A DNA stretch of 64,000 nt from Elusimicrobiota bacterium (GTDB lineage: Bacteria > Elusimicrobiota > Elusimicrobia > Elusimicrobiales > UBA9959). The position numbers and the translations under genes are program-made. How positions within the stretch are numbered: position 1 is the first letter of the stretch; every line of letters starts with the position of its first letter. Of the stretch, positions 48,641-58,115 are shown piece by piece. The stretch is from positions 16,982 to 80,981 of the forward strand of contig JAGVVD010000031.1 of assembly GCA_019135865.1 (NCBI GenBank), in the 5' to 3' direction. The notes below the pieces were generated by a model. The model was not told the DNA's origin, did no database searches, and worked only from the letters and a program-made list of their open reading frames with translations.

Positions 48641-49645
48641 TTACTCCTCCTGCTCCTGGCGGGCCCTGGCGGGCTTCATCCTGGTGAAGATTATCCGGCC
48701 CTGCGAGGTCTGGAGTATGGACTGCACCGCCACCTCGACCTTCTTGCCGATCTCGCCGCGGCCGTCCTCGACCACCACCATGGTGCCGTCGTCGAGGTAG
48801 CCCACTCCCTGCTCCTTCTCCTTGCCTTCCTTCATGACGAAGATCTGCATGTCCTCGCCGGGCAGCACCACCGGCTTGAGCGCCATCGAAAGGTCGTTGA
48901 TGTTCAGCGCGGTGACGTGCTCCAGCGCGGCCAGTTTGTTGACGTTGAAATCGGTCGTTATGACGCTGGCGCCCAGCTCGGAAGCGACCTTCACCAGTTT
49001 CATGGTCGGGTCGGACACGTCGCGGACCTCGCGGTCCATCACGCGGAACGGCACGTCCTTGGACTCCTGCAGCCTGGCCAGGATGTCCAGGCCGCGGCGG
49101 CCCTTGGCGCGCTTTATCGGGTCCCTGGACTCGCCCAGCGCGTGCAGTTCCTGCACGACGAACCTCGGCGCCACCACCGGGCCGGTGATGAACCGCGTCT
49201 CGCAGATGTCCATTATGCGGCCGTCGACTATGGCGCTGATGTCGAGCAGCTTCATGCCGCGGCCCTGCTTGCGGCCGGCGGTGATGATGTTCTTGTCCAG
49301 CTCGTCGAGCTCGGGGATCTTCTTGATGCTGATGATCATGCCCAGCAGCGCCAGCGCGTAGCGCGCGACGGGGGCGGCCTTGACCCAGACGTGGGTCAGC
49401 TGGTCGTTGTCCATCTGGAAGACCGCGTAATCCAGCAGCTTGGCGATTATGAGGCCGCCGACCGCGCCTATCACGCCGACTATCAGCGTGAACAGGCTGG
49501 TGTTCTCCAGCACGTACTCCACGCCGATTATCACCAGGCCCGCGGCCACGCCGAACAGTATCCCCTTGAGGTCGCGGGATATCTGAAAGTAGGTCAGTAC
49601 CGGGGTGCCCAGCAGGGCCACCGCGCGGAAGATCCAGATCATCAT
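48641..49645 (-). CDS. PIN-TRAM domain membrane protein
   Basis: 334 aa. Four transmembrane helices lie in residues 5-110 (LKGILFGVAAGLVIIGVEYV, FTLIVGVIGAVGGLIIAKLL and others). A PIN nuclease-fold domain follows at about 134-255, with acidic positions in LLDISAIVDGRIMDIC and VITTDFNVNKLAAL. The C-terminal TRAM domain (about 265-325) includes GVGYLDDGTMVVVEDGR. This is the YacL/PilT-N type present in many bacteria; whether it cleaves RNA is not known. Its stop is one base from ispDF and its start overlaps radA by ATGA. The gene order radA, PIN-TRAM, ispD/F, cysS is a common core cluster. Confidence 0.92.
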   Translation of the reverse strand: MMIWIFRAVALLGTPVLTYFQISRDLKGILFGVAAGLVIIGVEYVLENTSLFTLIVGVIGAVGGLIIAKLLDYAVFQMDNDQLTHVWVKAAPVARYALALLGMIISIKKIPELDELDKNIITAGRKQGRGMKLLDISAIVDGRIMDICETRFITGPVVAPRFVVQELHALGESRDPIKRAKGRRGLDILARLQESKDVPFRVMDREVRDVSDPTMKLVKVASELGASVITTDFNVNKLAALEHVTALNINDLSMALKPVVLPGEDMQIFVMKEGKEKEQGVGYLDDGTMVVVEDGRGEIGKKVEVAVQSILQTSQGRIIFTRMKPARARQEQEE

Positions 49646-51048
49646 TTCTTTTCTCCTTTGGCTGCGGCCGGCGCCTTTTCAAGGGCCGCCCTGAGGGCGG
49701 AGGCGTCGGGAACTGAAATTATCTCGAGCTGCGGGACCTTGGGCTTCTCGCCCTTGAAAGGGGGAACGTAGGCGCGCTTGAAGCCCAGGCGCGCGGCCTC
49801 GGTCAGGCGGCGGCCCAGCAGCGGCGCGGGGTAGGTCTGGGCCAGTATGCCCACCTCGCCGAGGAAGGCCTCGTCGGGGCGCAGCGGTATGTCCAGGGCC
49901 GAGCTGATCAGCGCGGCGCAGAAGGCCAGGTCTATGACCGGGTCCTTGACCTTGATGCCGCCCTGCACGCTGGCGAAGACGTCCTGGTCGTCCAGCCGCA
50001 GGCCGGCGCGCTTCTCCAGCGCCGCGATGAGCATCTGCACGCGGTTGAGTTCCATGCCGGTGGCCGCGCGGCGGGGATAAGGGTAGTAGCTGCGGGCGGC
50101 CAGCGCCTGCACTTCCAGCAGGAGCGGGCGCGAGCCCTCGAAGACCATCGTGAAGGCGCGGCCGGCGCAGGGCGCCTCGCGTTCCTCGCCCGCCAGGGCG
50201 CGGCCGGCGTCCGGCACGCCGTCGAGCCCCTTCTCGGTCATCTCGAAGATGCCGATCTCGTCCACGGGGCCGAAGCGGTTCTTGTGCGCGCGCAGGATGC
50301 GGTAGACGTGGTCGCGCTCGGAGTCGAAATAGAGGACGGTGTCGACGATGTGTTCGAGCACCTTGGGGCCGGCCAGCGAGCCCTCCTTGGTCACGTGGCC
50401 CAGGATGAAGAGCGGCACCCCGGCCGTCTTGGCCGCGCGCAGCAGCTCGCCGGCGCATTCGCGGATCTGGCCCACGGAGCCGGCCGAGCCGGCGAAATCG
50501 GGATGGTAGACGGTCTGGATGGAGTCTATGACCAGCAGGGCGGGCTTCACCCTGGCGAAAGCCTCCAGCACGCGGGCCAGGTTGGTCTCGGAGAGCAGGT
50601 AGATGGAGTCGGACTTCACGCCCAGGCGCGCGGCGCGGCCGCTGACCTGGCCCAGCGATTCCTCGCCGGAGACGTAGAGCAGGGGCTTGGAGCCCAGCGA
50701 GGCGCGGGCGGCGGCGGCGGCCTGCAGCAGCAGGGTGCTCTTGCCTATGCCGGGAGGGCCGGCAAGCAGTATGACCTGGCCGGGCAGTATCCCCCCGCCC
50801 AGCACCCGGTCGAGCTCGCCGACGCCGGTGGGAACATGCTTGTCGGCCGCGGCGGCGGCCTGGGAGAGTTTGACGGGCTCGGAGGAGAATTCGGTGAGAC
50901 CGCGGCTTTTGGCGGCGGCCTTGGAGACGGTCTCCTGTACCTCCTCCACCAGGGAGTTCCAGGCCTCGCAGGCGGGGCATTGGCCCAGCCACTTGGGGCT
51001 CCCGGCCCCGCATTGCTGGCAGACGTAGACGGTCTTGAGCCTGGACAT
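49642..51048 (-). CDS. radA: DNA repair protein RadA
   Basis: 468 aa. The N-terminal C4 zinc finger is CQQCGAGSPKWLGQCPACEA, the Walker A is GPPGIGKSTLL (about 90), the RadA-specific motif is KNRFG before PVDEIGIFEM, and the C-terminal third is a Lon-protease-like domain without the catalytic Ser-Lys pair expected in Lon. RadA/Sms processes branched recombination intermediates. Normal length. It is the gene directly after mlaD, one base apart, and overlaps the PIN-TRAM gene by ATGA. Confidence 0.96.
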   Translation of the reverse strand: MSRLKTVYVCQQCGAGSPKWLGQCPACEAWNSLVEEVQETVSKAAAKSRGLTEFSSEPVKLSQAAAAADKHVPTGVGELDRVLGGGILPGQVILLAGPPGIGKSTLLLQAAAAARASLGSKPLLYVSGEESLGQVSGRAARLGVKSDSIYLLSETNLARVLEAFARVKPALLVIDSIQTVYHPDFAGSAGSVGQIRECAGELLRAAKTAGVPLFILGHVTKEGSLAGPKVLEHIVDTVLYFDSERDHVYRILRAHKNRFGPVDEIGIFEMTEKGLDGVPDAGRALAGEEREAPCAGRAFTMVFEGSRPLLLEVQALAARSYYPYPRRAATGMELNRVQMLIAALEKRAGLRLDDQDVFASVQGGIKVKDPVIDLAFCAALISSALDIPLRPDEAFLGEVGILAQTYPAPLLGRRLTEAARLGFKRAYVPPFKGEKPKVPQLEIISVPDASALRAALEKAPAAAKGEKK

Positions 51049-51049
51049 T

Positions 51050-52351
51050 TTAACGGCCCTTGGCGCCGGTACCGCCCACGGAGACGAGGCCGAAGAGATA
51101 GGCGATGTCCTCGTCCTCGAAGAGGACGCGGGCGGTATAGTTCATCCTGCTGACCTCGGCCATGTCGGTCACGGCCGCGCCGATCGAGAAATTCTTGCTG
51201 AGCCGCAGGTCCGCGCCGGCGTCGAAACGCGGCGAGTCGAAGAAGCGGCCCGAGATGGTCCGGTTGCGCGAGAACTCTGAGGCCTCGGCGTAGGCCTCGA
51301 CCGCCCCGCTCCTGCCCAGGCCGGCGACCTTATACCTGAGGCCGGCGCCGGCGGAGCCGCGCAGCACGCCGACGTAGAGGTCCGCGGGGCCGCGCTCCCA
51401 GCCGAGCAGCGCGTCCACGGTGTTGCGCTTCTCGTAATCGGCGCCGCGGTCCTGGTCCTTGGTATTGATGATATTGGCGCCGCCGACATAGTAGTACCGG
51501 CCGGGCCGCGGGTAGATGCGGAGGCCGATGTCGCTGTGCGAGCCCTCGAACACGGGGTCGTACTTCCACTTCCAGTGCCAGTACATGTTGAAGCCGGTGA
51601 TGCGGCCCAGCACGTCCTTGACCGAGGCGGTGGCGTCGCGCAGGTTGGTGACCGCGTCGCTCACGTCCTTCTTCATCCCCTCGTCCTTCATCAGGGCGCC
51701 GACGGTGCCCTCGCCGCGGTTCACGCTGCCCAGCAGTTCCTCGCCCTGGGCGAGCAGCCTGTCCAGCCGCGCGCTGACGCTGTCGAGATTGCCCATGAAC
51801 TTCTCGGCGTCGGGCCTGGTATTGGAGACCAGCGAATTGAGATTGGCGGTCAGGTCGCGCAGGTTGGCGACGGTCTGGTTGAGGTTCTTCGAAAGCGTGC
51901 CGTCGCCGCGCAGTTCCTTGATGAGGCCCTGCAGGTCCGAGACGGCCGCGGAGAGGGCGCGGTCGAGCGGCAGCGATTCGTCGCCGTAGACCGTGTCGCC
52001 GGACTTGATGACCCCGGCGGCGGGCGTGCCCTGGTCTATCTGCATGTACTTGCTGCCGATGACGCTGGTGGAGCCGACCTTGAACCTGGCGTCGCGGTAG
52101 ATCCTCACCCCGTCGCTGACGGAGAGGCGGACGACGACCTTGTCGCCCTGGATGCGGATCTCCTTGACGCGTCCTATCTCGACGCCGGAGAGCTTGACCA
52201 CCGACTTGTCCGGCAGGCCCGAGACGTCGGCGAACTCGGCGTAGACCGGGTAATAGGTCTTGAACGAATAATCGCCCAGCAGGAAAATGGCCGTGCCCAG
52301 CAGCGCCAGGCCGGCCATCACGAACATGCCTACTTTGCTCTCATCGTTCAT
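51050..52351 (-). CDS. mlaD: MlaD/MCE-domain substrate-binding protein
   Basis: 433 aa. An N-terminal transmembrane anchor (VGMFVMAGLALLGTAIFLLG) is followed by the MCE domain (about 37-115), with YAEFADVSGLPDKSVVKLSG and GVEIGRVKEIRIQGDKVVV-type strands. A long helical stretch (about 125-240) with ANLRDLTANLNSLVSNTRPD comes next, then a C-terminal beta-rich domain of about 180 residues (KYDPVFEGSHSDIGLRIYP and later LRLSKNFSIGAAVTD). This last part resembles an outer-membrane barrel-like domain and is not found in E. coli MlaD. It should bring lipids between membranes with MlaE and MlaF. It lies 33 bases downstream of mlaF. Confidence 0.9.
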   Translation of the reverse strand: MNDESKVGMFVMAGLALLGTAIFLLGDYSFKTYYPVYAEFADVSGLPDKSVVKLSGVEIGRVKEIRIQGDKVVVRLSVSDGVRIYRDARFKVGSTSVIGSKYMQIDQGTPAAGVIKSGDTVYGDESLPLDRALSAAVSDLQGLIKELRGDGTLSKNLNQTVANLRDLTANLNSLVSNTRPDAEKFMGNLDSVSARLDRLLAQGEELLGSVNRGEGTVGALMKDEGMKKDVSDAVTNLRDATASVKDVLGRITGFNMYWHWKWKYDPVFEGSHSDIGLRIYPRPGRYYYVGGANIINTKDQDRGADYEKRNTVDALLGWERGPADLYVGVLRGSAGAGLRYKVAGLGRSGAVEAYAEASEFSRNRTISGRFFDSPRFDAGADLRLSKNFSIGAAVTDMAEVSRMNYTARVLFEDEDIAYLFGLVSVGGTGAKGR

Positions 52352-52384
52352 AATTGAACTTTTATTTTAATATATTTGGGGCCC

Positions 52385-53185
52385 TCAGTGGCGGCCGCCG
52401 GGGCCGGTGTGCCCCGCGTGGCCCGGGCGCCCGTGGCCCCCGCAGCCGTTATGACCGGCGTTGGAGATCTCCAGGAACTCCTTTATGGCCGGGCTTTCCG
52501 ACTTGATGAAGCGGTCGGGCGGCTCCACCGCCGCGAAAACGCCCTTGTCGAGCATGGCGACCTGCGAGGAGATGCGCAGCGCCAGGTTGACGTCGTGCGT
52601 CACCAGGATGGAGGTCACTTTGAGCCGGTCGCGTGCCGAGACTATGAGGTCGGTCACCATCTCGGTGGTGACGGGGTCCAGGCCGGTGGTCGGTTCGTCG
52701 TAAAGTATGCATTTGGGGCCGGCGGCCACCGCGCGGGCCAGCGCCACGCGCTTCTTCATGCCGACGGACAGTTCGGCCGGCTTGAGATGTTCGACCTTCT
52801 CCAGGCCGACCAGCGACAGTTTCTCGGCCACGATGCGGGGATACTCTTCGCGCGGGATGTCGGTCAGGTAGCGCAGGCCGAAGCTGACGTTCTCGAAGAC
52901 GGTCAGCGAGTCGAACAGCGCCCCCTCCTGGAACAGGTAGCCGAAATTGCGCCTGATGCGGGCTATCTCGAACTCGTCGTCGAGGGAGGCGATGTCCTCG
53001 CCGTCCACCAGTATGCGCCCGGCGTCGGGCTTGAGCAGGCGCATGATGCACTTGATGAACGTGCTCTTGCCCGTGCCCGAAGGCCCGATGACGCTGAAAG
53101 TGTCGCCGTCCTCGATGCGGCAGGAGAGGTCGCGCAGCACGTCGCGGCCGGGGAAGTTCTTGGCGAGGTTCTTTATCTCGATCAT
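52385..53185 (-). CDS. mlaF: MlaF lipid-transport ABC ATPase with His/Gly tail
   Basis: 266 aa. Walker A GPSGTGKSTFI (about 35-45), Q-loop region GYLFQEGALFDSLTVFENV, signature LSVGMKKRVALARA, Walker B CILYDEPTTGLDP and the switch VTHDV are complete. The last 24 residues, after FLEISN, are a Gly/His-rich tail (AGHNGCGGHGRPGHAGHTGP in part), which MlaF normally lacks and which might bind metal. The start overlaps the mlaE stop by ATGA. With MlaE and MlaD this forms an MCE lipid transporter of the inner membrane. No mlaB or mlaC is visible. Confidence 0.94.
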   Translation of the reverse strand: MIEIKNLAKNFPGRDVLRDLSCRIEDGDTFSVIGPSGTGKSTFIKCIMRLLKPDAGRILVDGEDIASLDDEFEIARIRRNFGYLFQEGALFDSLTVFENVSFGLRYLTDIPREEYPRIVAEKLSLVGLEKVEHLKPAELSVGMKKRVALARAVAAGPKCILYDEPTTGLDPVTTEMVTDLIVSARDRLKVTSILVTHDVNLALRISSQVAMLDKGVFAAVEPPDRFIKSESPAIKEFLEISNAGHNGCGGHGRPGHAGHTGPGGRH

Positions 53186-53970
53186 ATGCCGAGCGCCACC
53201 AGCACCGCGCTTATGAAATAGTCTATGACCATGACCAGCACCATGCTGGTCACGACGGCCTCCGTCGTGGACTTGCCCACGCCCTCGGCCCCGCCCTTCG
53301 TCGTCATGCCCTTGTGGCAGGAGACGGTGGCTATCATGAAGGCGAAGGCGAAGGTCTTGAGGAAGCCGTGCATGAAATCGGCTATGTCCATGAAGGTGAA
53401 GATATCGTCCCAGTACACCGTGCTGGGGACCTGCAGGCGGGTGGTGGCGATGATGAAGCCGCCGATGGTGCCGATGAAGTCCGCCAGCACGACCAGCAGC
53501 GGCAGCGTTATGAGGAAAGCGATGTAGCGCGGCACCAGCAGGTAGCGGGCGGGGTGGGTGCCCAGCGTGTAGAGCGCGTCTATCTGCTCGGTGACGCGCA
53601 TCGTGCCGATCTCGGCGGTGACGACCGCGCCGGCGCGGCCCGCCACGACGATGGAGGTCAGCACGGGGCCGAGCTCCTTCACCATCGAGAAGGCGACCAG
53701 GGTGCCGATATATAGCGGTTCGTTGAAGAGGTTCTTGGAAGTGTGGCCCGTCTGCAGGGCCAGCACCATGCCGGTGAAGAAGCTGGTCAGCGCGGTCACG
53801 CCGAGGGAGTCCACGCCGATCTTGACCGACTGCTTCATGGTCTCGCGGACCTCGAGCCGCGACTTGAAGAACCAGAAGACCGCGGACTTGAGCATCAGCG
53901 CGGCCGCGCCCAGCTCGCCGGCGATCCCCAGCACCTGTCCCCCGACCCTGGAGCTGACCGGATGCTTCAT
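53182..53970 (-). CDS. mlaE: MlaE lipid-transport permease
   Basis: 262 aa. The MlaE signature is complete: TSFFTGMVLALQTGHTSKNL (about 60-80), VLTSIVVAGRAGAVVTAEIGTM (in part GRAGAVVTAEIGTM), EQIDALYTLGTHPARYLLVPR and the C-terminal GGAEGVGKSTTEAVVTSMVL (in part). Five to six transmembrane helices. It lies one base downstream of alr and overlaps mlaF by ATGA. It is the membrane core of the MCE lipid transporter that maintains outer-membrane asymmetry. Confidence 0.94.
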   Translation of the reverse strand: MKHPVSSRVGGQVLGIAGELGAAALMLKSAVFWFFKSRLEVRETMKQSVKIGVDSLGVTALTSFFTGMVLALQTGHTSKNLFNEPLYIGTLVAFSMVKELGPVLTSIVVAGRAGAVVTAEIGTMRVTEQIDALYTLGTHPARYLLVPRYIAFLITLPLLVVLADFIGTIGGFIIATTRLQVPSTVYWDDIFTFMDIADFMHGFLKTFAFAFMIATVSCHKGMTTKGGAEGVGKSTTEAVVTSMVLVMVIDYFISAVLVALGI

Positions 53971-53971
53971 A

Positions 53972-55075
<1,104 letters not shown>

Positions 55076-55086
55076 ACGCGCGGGGG

Positions 55087-56463
55087 TCAGAGGGCCACTT
55101 CCTCGGCTATGGGCTCGGTGCCCGGGAGGGCCGGGTTGTCGAAGCGGGTGTATTCCGGGAAATAGTTGAGCTCGATCTCGCCGACGGGGCCGTTGCGCTG
55201 CTTGGCCAGGATCAGCAGCGCCTTGTTGCGCTCGTTCTCGTCCTTGCTGTAATAGTAGTCCCGGTGTATCAGGCCGACCACGTCGGCGTCCTGTTCCAGC
55301 GAGCCCGACTCGCGCAGGTCGGAGAGCTGCGGCTTGTTGTCGGTGCGGCCCGAGGCCTCGTTGCGGCGGTTGAGCTGGGAGAGCGCGAGCACCGGCACAT
55401 TGAGGCTGCGGGCCAGGTCCTTGAGCAGGCGCGAGATCTCGGAGACCTCCTGCTGGCGGCTCTCCTGGCGGCCGCGGCCCCGTATGAGCTGCAGGTAGTC
55501 TATGACGACCAGGCCGAGCTCCTGGTTCCGCGCCAGCAGCTGCGACTGCAGCTTGCGCGTGCGCGTGCGCAGGTCCATGATGTCCATGCCCGGCGTGTCG
55601 TCTATCCAGACCGGCGAGGCGGAGATGGTGGAGAGGGCGCGCGTCAGGTCGGTCCAGACCTCGCGCTTGAAGAAACCCTTGCGCACGCCGCTGAGGTTGG
55701 CGCGGGCGCTGGAGCAGACCATGCGCTCCATGATGGAATGGCGGCCCATTTCGAGCGAGAAGACGGCCGTCGGCACCTTGTTGTCGACGGCGGCGTTGTA
55801 GACGATATTGAGCGCCATCGCGGTCTTGCCCTGGCTGGGGCGGGCGCCCAGGATGATCAGGTCGCCTTTCTGCAGGCCGCCGGTCATCTCGTCGAGCCTG
55901 GCCAGGCCCGTCGGCACGCCGGTGACGGCCTTGTGCTCGCTGTAGAAGCGCTCGATGCGCTCCTGCACCTCGGGCACCAGCGCGTCGGCCTTGATGAAGC
56001 CGTGGTCGGTGCTCTTCTGCGAGACGTCTATCACGCGCTCCTGCGCGAAATCGAGGATGTCGGAAACCTCCTCCTCGCTGGCGTAGGACTTCTCTATGAC
56101 GGAAGTGGAGATGCGTATCAGGTCGCGCAGGATCGCCTTCTTCTTGATGATCTGCGCGTAGGCGGCGGTGTGGGCCGGGGTGGAGACCTTCTCCAGGAGG
56201 TCGGAGAGGTACTTCCGCCCGCCGACCTCTTCCAGGCGGCCCTGGCGTTTGAGCTCCTCGCCGATCGTGACCATGTCGGCCGGCTGGCCGCGGCCGTAAA
56301 GCTCCGTGACCGCCTGGTAGATCCGGCGGTGGGCGTCGGAGTAGAAATGCTTGTCCTGTATTATCTCGGTGACGGCCTCGATGGCGTCCTTCTCGATGAG
56401 CATGGCGCCCAAAACGGCCATCTCCGCCTCATTGGAATGAGGAGAAACCTTGTTAAAGGACAT
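55087..56463 (-). CDS. dnaB: Replicative DNA helicase
   Basis: 458 aa. N-terminal DnaB domain with PHSNEAEMAVLGAMLIEKDA (about 8-27), a linker, and the RecA-like helicase with Walker A GARPSQGKTAMALN (about 205), LVVIDYLQLIRGRGR (Walker B) and LSDLRESGSLEQDADVVGLI (in part). It unwinds DNA at the replication fork. Full length, with no intein. It sits 43 bases downstream of rplI, the usual bacterial order rpsF-ssb-rpsR-rplI-dnaB. Confidence 0.97.
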   Translation of the reverse strand: MSFNKVSPHSNEAEMAVLGAMLIEKDAIEAVTEIIQDKHFYSDAHRRIYQAVTELYGRGQPADMVTIGEELKRQGRLEEVGGRKYLSDLLEKVSTPAHTAAYAQIIKKKAILRDLIRISTSVIEKSYASEEEVSDILDFAQERVIDVSQKSTDHGFIKADALVPEVQERIERFYSEHKAVTGVPTGLARLDEMTGGLQKGDLIILGARPSQGKTAMALNIVYNAAVDNKVPTAVFSLEMGRHSIMERMVCSSARANLSGVRKGFFKREVWTDLTRALSTISASPVWIDDTPGMDIMDLRTRTRKLQSQLLARNQELGLVVIDYLQLIRGRGRQESRQQEVSEISRLLKDLARSLNVPVLALSQLNRRNEASGRTDNKPQLSDLRESGSLEQDADVVGLIHRDYYYSKDENERNKALLILAKQRNGPVGEIELNYFPEYTRFDNPALPGTEPIAEEVAL

Positions 56464-56506
56464 AGAAGCCCCCAGTGGGACCGCCCGCCCGGAGGCGGGG
56501 CGGGAG

Positions 56507-56956
56507 TTATTTGTTCTGAGCCGTGACGGTGATCTTGACCCTGGCGGTGATATCGGGCTTGAGAGCTATCTCGACCTCGGTCTCGCCGACGGCCTTGATG
56601 GAGGCCGGCAGCCGGACCTGGTCCTTGTGGATCTCGATATCGGCGCCCTTGAGGCTCTTGACGATGTCGCTCTTGGCGACCGAGCCGTACATGGTCCCGT
56701 CCTCGGAGACGGGCCGGGAAAAGGACAGCGTCACGGCGGAAATGCGGGCCGCGAGGGCCTTGAGCGCCTCGTTCTCCTGGGAGACGCGCTTGGCGCGCTT
56801 GGCCTCTCCGGCCTTCCAGGACTTGACGACCTTCTCGGTGGCCTCTTCGGCCATGCCGCGGGGGACCAGGAAGTTGCGGGCGTAGCCGTCGCGGACCTGC
56901 TTGACCTCGCCCATCCGGCCGAGGTGCTCTACGTCTTTCTTAAGTATGACTTTCAT
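56507..56956 (-). CDS. rplI: 50S ribosomal protein L9
   Basis: 149 aa, standard. [20 protein letters not shown] then [16 protein letters not shown] is the conserved N-terminal rRNA-binding domain; a long linking helix (about 41-75) leads to the C-terminal domain. It lies between rpsR and dnaB in the classic order. Confidence 0.97.
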   Translation of the reverse strand: MKVILKKDVEHLGRMGEVKQVRDGYARNFLVPRGMAEEATEKVVKSWKAGEAKRAKRVSQENEALKALAARISAVTLSFSRPVSEDGTMYGSVAKSDIVKSLKGADIEIHKDQVRLPASIKAVGETEVEIALKPDITARVKITVTAQNK

Positions 56957-56978
56957 GGCTGTTTCTCCGTGCGGTCGG

Positions 56979-57299
56979 TCAGGACTTGTAGGGCATGATG
57001 GCCAGGTTGCGGTTGACCTTTATCGCCCTGGTTATCTGCCTCTGATGCTTGGCGCAGGCGCCGGTGATGCGGCGGGACAGGATCTTGCCGGTGTCCGTGC
57101 AGAAGGTCTTGAGCAGCTGGGACTGTTTGTAGTCTATGGTCCGGATCTTCTCCGCGCAGAGGCGGCAGACCTTGCGCCGGGGCGCGAAATGGCGCCGGCC
57201 GTAGGGTCTGCGGGGACCGGCGGCGGGACGCGCCGGGCCGGCCGAGGGGGCCGGGGACGCCTGCTGGGGGGTGCTGGGATTGGGATTCTCGTTAGTCAT
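56979..57299 (-). CDS. rpsR: 30S ribosomal protein S18
   Basis: 106 aa. The conserved core is [20 protein letters not shown] through [20 protein letters not shown], with four cysteines arranged as in the zinc-binding (C+) form of S18. The first 35 residues are a Pro/Ala/Arg-rich extension ([20 protein letters not shown]) not needed in most bacteria. AGAGG precedes the start at 57299. Within the rpsF-ssb-rpsR-rplI cluster. Confidence 0.95.
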   Translation of the reverse strand: MTNENPNPSTPQQASPAPSAGPARPAAGPRRPYGRRHFAPRRKVCRLCAEKIRTIDYKQSQLLKTFCTDTGKILSRRITGACAKHQRQITRAIKVNRNLAIMPYKS

Positions 57300-57322
57300 G
57301 ATCGCCTCTCTATAAATCGCCG

Positions 57323-57760
57323 TTAAAACGGCACTTCATCCAAACCTTCCGCCTTGGAACCGCTCTCCTCGGGGGAGGCGGGGGCTTCGCCCTGCTCGCT
57401 TTCGCCGGGTTTGTCGGCCATCGCCAGGAACTGCACCCGGTTGGCGACGACCCTCATCACCTTGCGCTTCTGACCGGTCTTGTCGGTGTATTCCTCGCCG
57501 CGCAGACGGCCTTCGACGTGCACGGGGCTGCCCTTCTTGAGCTTTTCTTTGCAGCGCTCGCCCATCGGGCCCCATACCGTTATCGGCACGTAGGTGGTGT
57601 CGTCGCGCCACTCGCCGGAGTTATTGTCCTTGTAGCGGCGGTTGACGGCGATGTCGAAAGAGCAGACCGGCGTCCCTTTGGTCGTGGTCCTCAGCTCCGG
57701 GTCGCGGGTGAGGCGGCCGGCCAGCAGGACGTAATTCTGTTCGGGTATCCTTATGTTCAT
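57323..57760 (-). CDS. ssb: Single-stranded DNA-binding protein
   Basis: 145 aa. The OB-fold core runs from residue 8 (NYVLLAGRLTRDPELRTTTK) through VPITVWGPMGERCKEKLKKG and GSPVHVEGRLRGEEYTDKTG to about 110. The C-terminal tail is acidic and ends in GLDEVPF, the usual protein-interaction tip with VPF in place of the E. coli IPF. It lies between rpsF and rpsR. Confidence 0.96.
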   Translation of the reverse strand: MNIRIPEQNYVLLAGRLTRDPELRTTTKGTPVCSFDIAVNRRYKDNNSGEWRDDTTYVPITVWGPMGERCKEKLKKGSPVHVEGRLRGEEYTDKTGQKRKVMRVVANRVQFLAMADKPGESEQGEAPASPEESGSKAEGLDEVPF

Positions 57761-57783
57761 AAAGGAACGGCTAAGGGACCCGG

Positions 57784-58095
57784 TCAGGCCTTCTTGGCGA
57801 CGGGCTTTTCCACCGAGGCCTTGAAGATAACGGACCTGAGAATGGCTTCCTGCAGCTTGAGGTTATGGCTTATAGACTTCACGGCGGCCGGGTCAGCCTT
57901 CACTTTCATGAAGACATAGAAGCCGTCGCGGTGTTTGCCCATGTTATGGGTGAACTTCTTGCGGCCGAGGCGGTCTTCGTTGAGGATCTCGGCCTTCTCG
58001 TCGGTCAGGATCTTCTTGGCCTTGTCTACAAATTCATTAACTTCGGCTTCGGAGGCCTGGGGGTTAATGACCAATATGAGTTCGTACGTGTTCAT
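57784..58095 (-). CDS. rpsF: 30S ribosomal protein S6
   Basis: 103 aa. MNTYELILVINPQASEAEVN, LGRKKFTHNMGKHRDGFYVF and the C-terminal VKSISHNLKLQEAILRSVIF are the standard S6 strands and helices. It heads the rpsF-ssb-rpsR-rplI-dnaB cluster. A cyclase gene ends 20 bases upstream. Confidence 0.96.
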   Translation of the reverse strand: MNTYELILVINPQASEAEVNEFVDKAKKILTDEKAEILNEDRLGRKKFTHNMGKHRDGFYVFMKVKADPAAVKSISHNLKLQEAILRSVIFKASVEKPVAKKA

Positions 58096-58115
58096 AGTAG
58101 GTCAAGGATAGCAAA

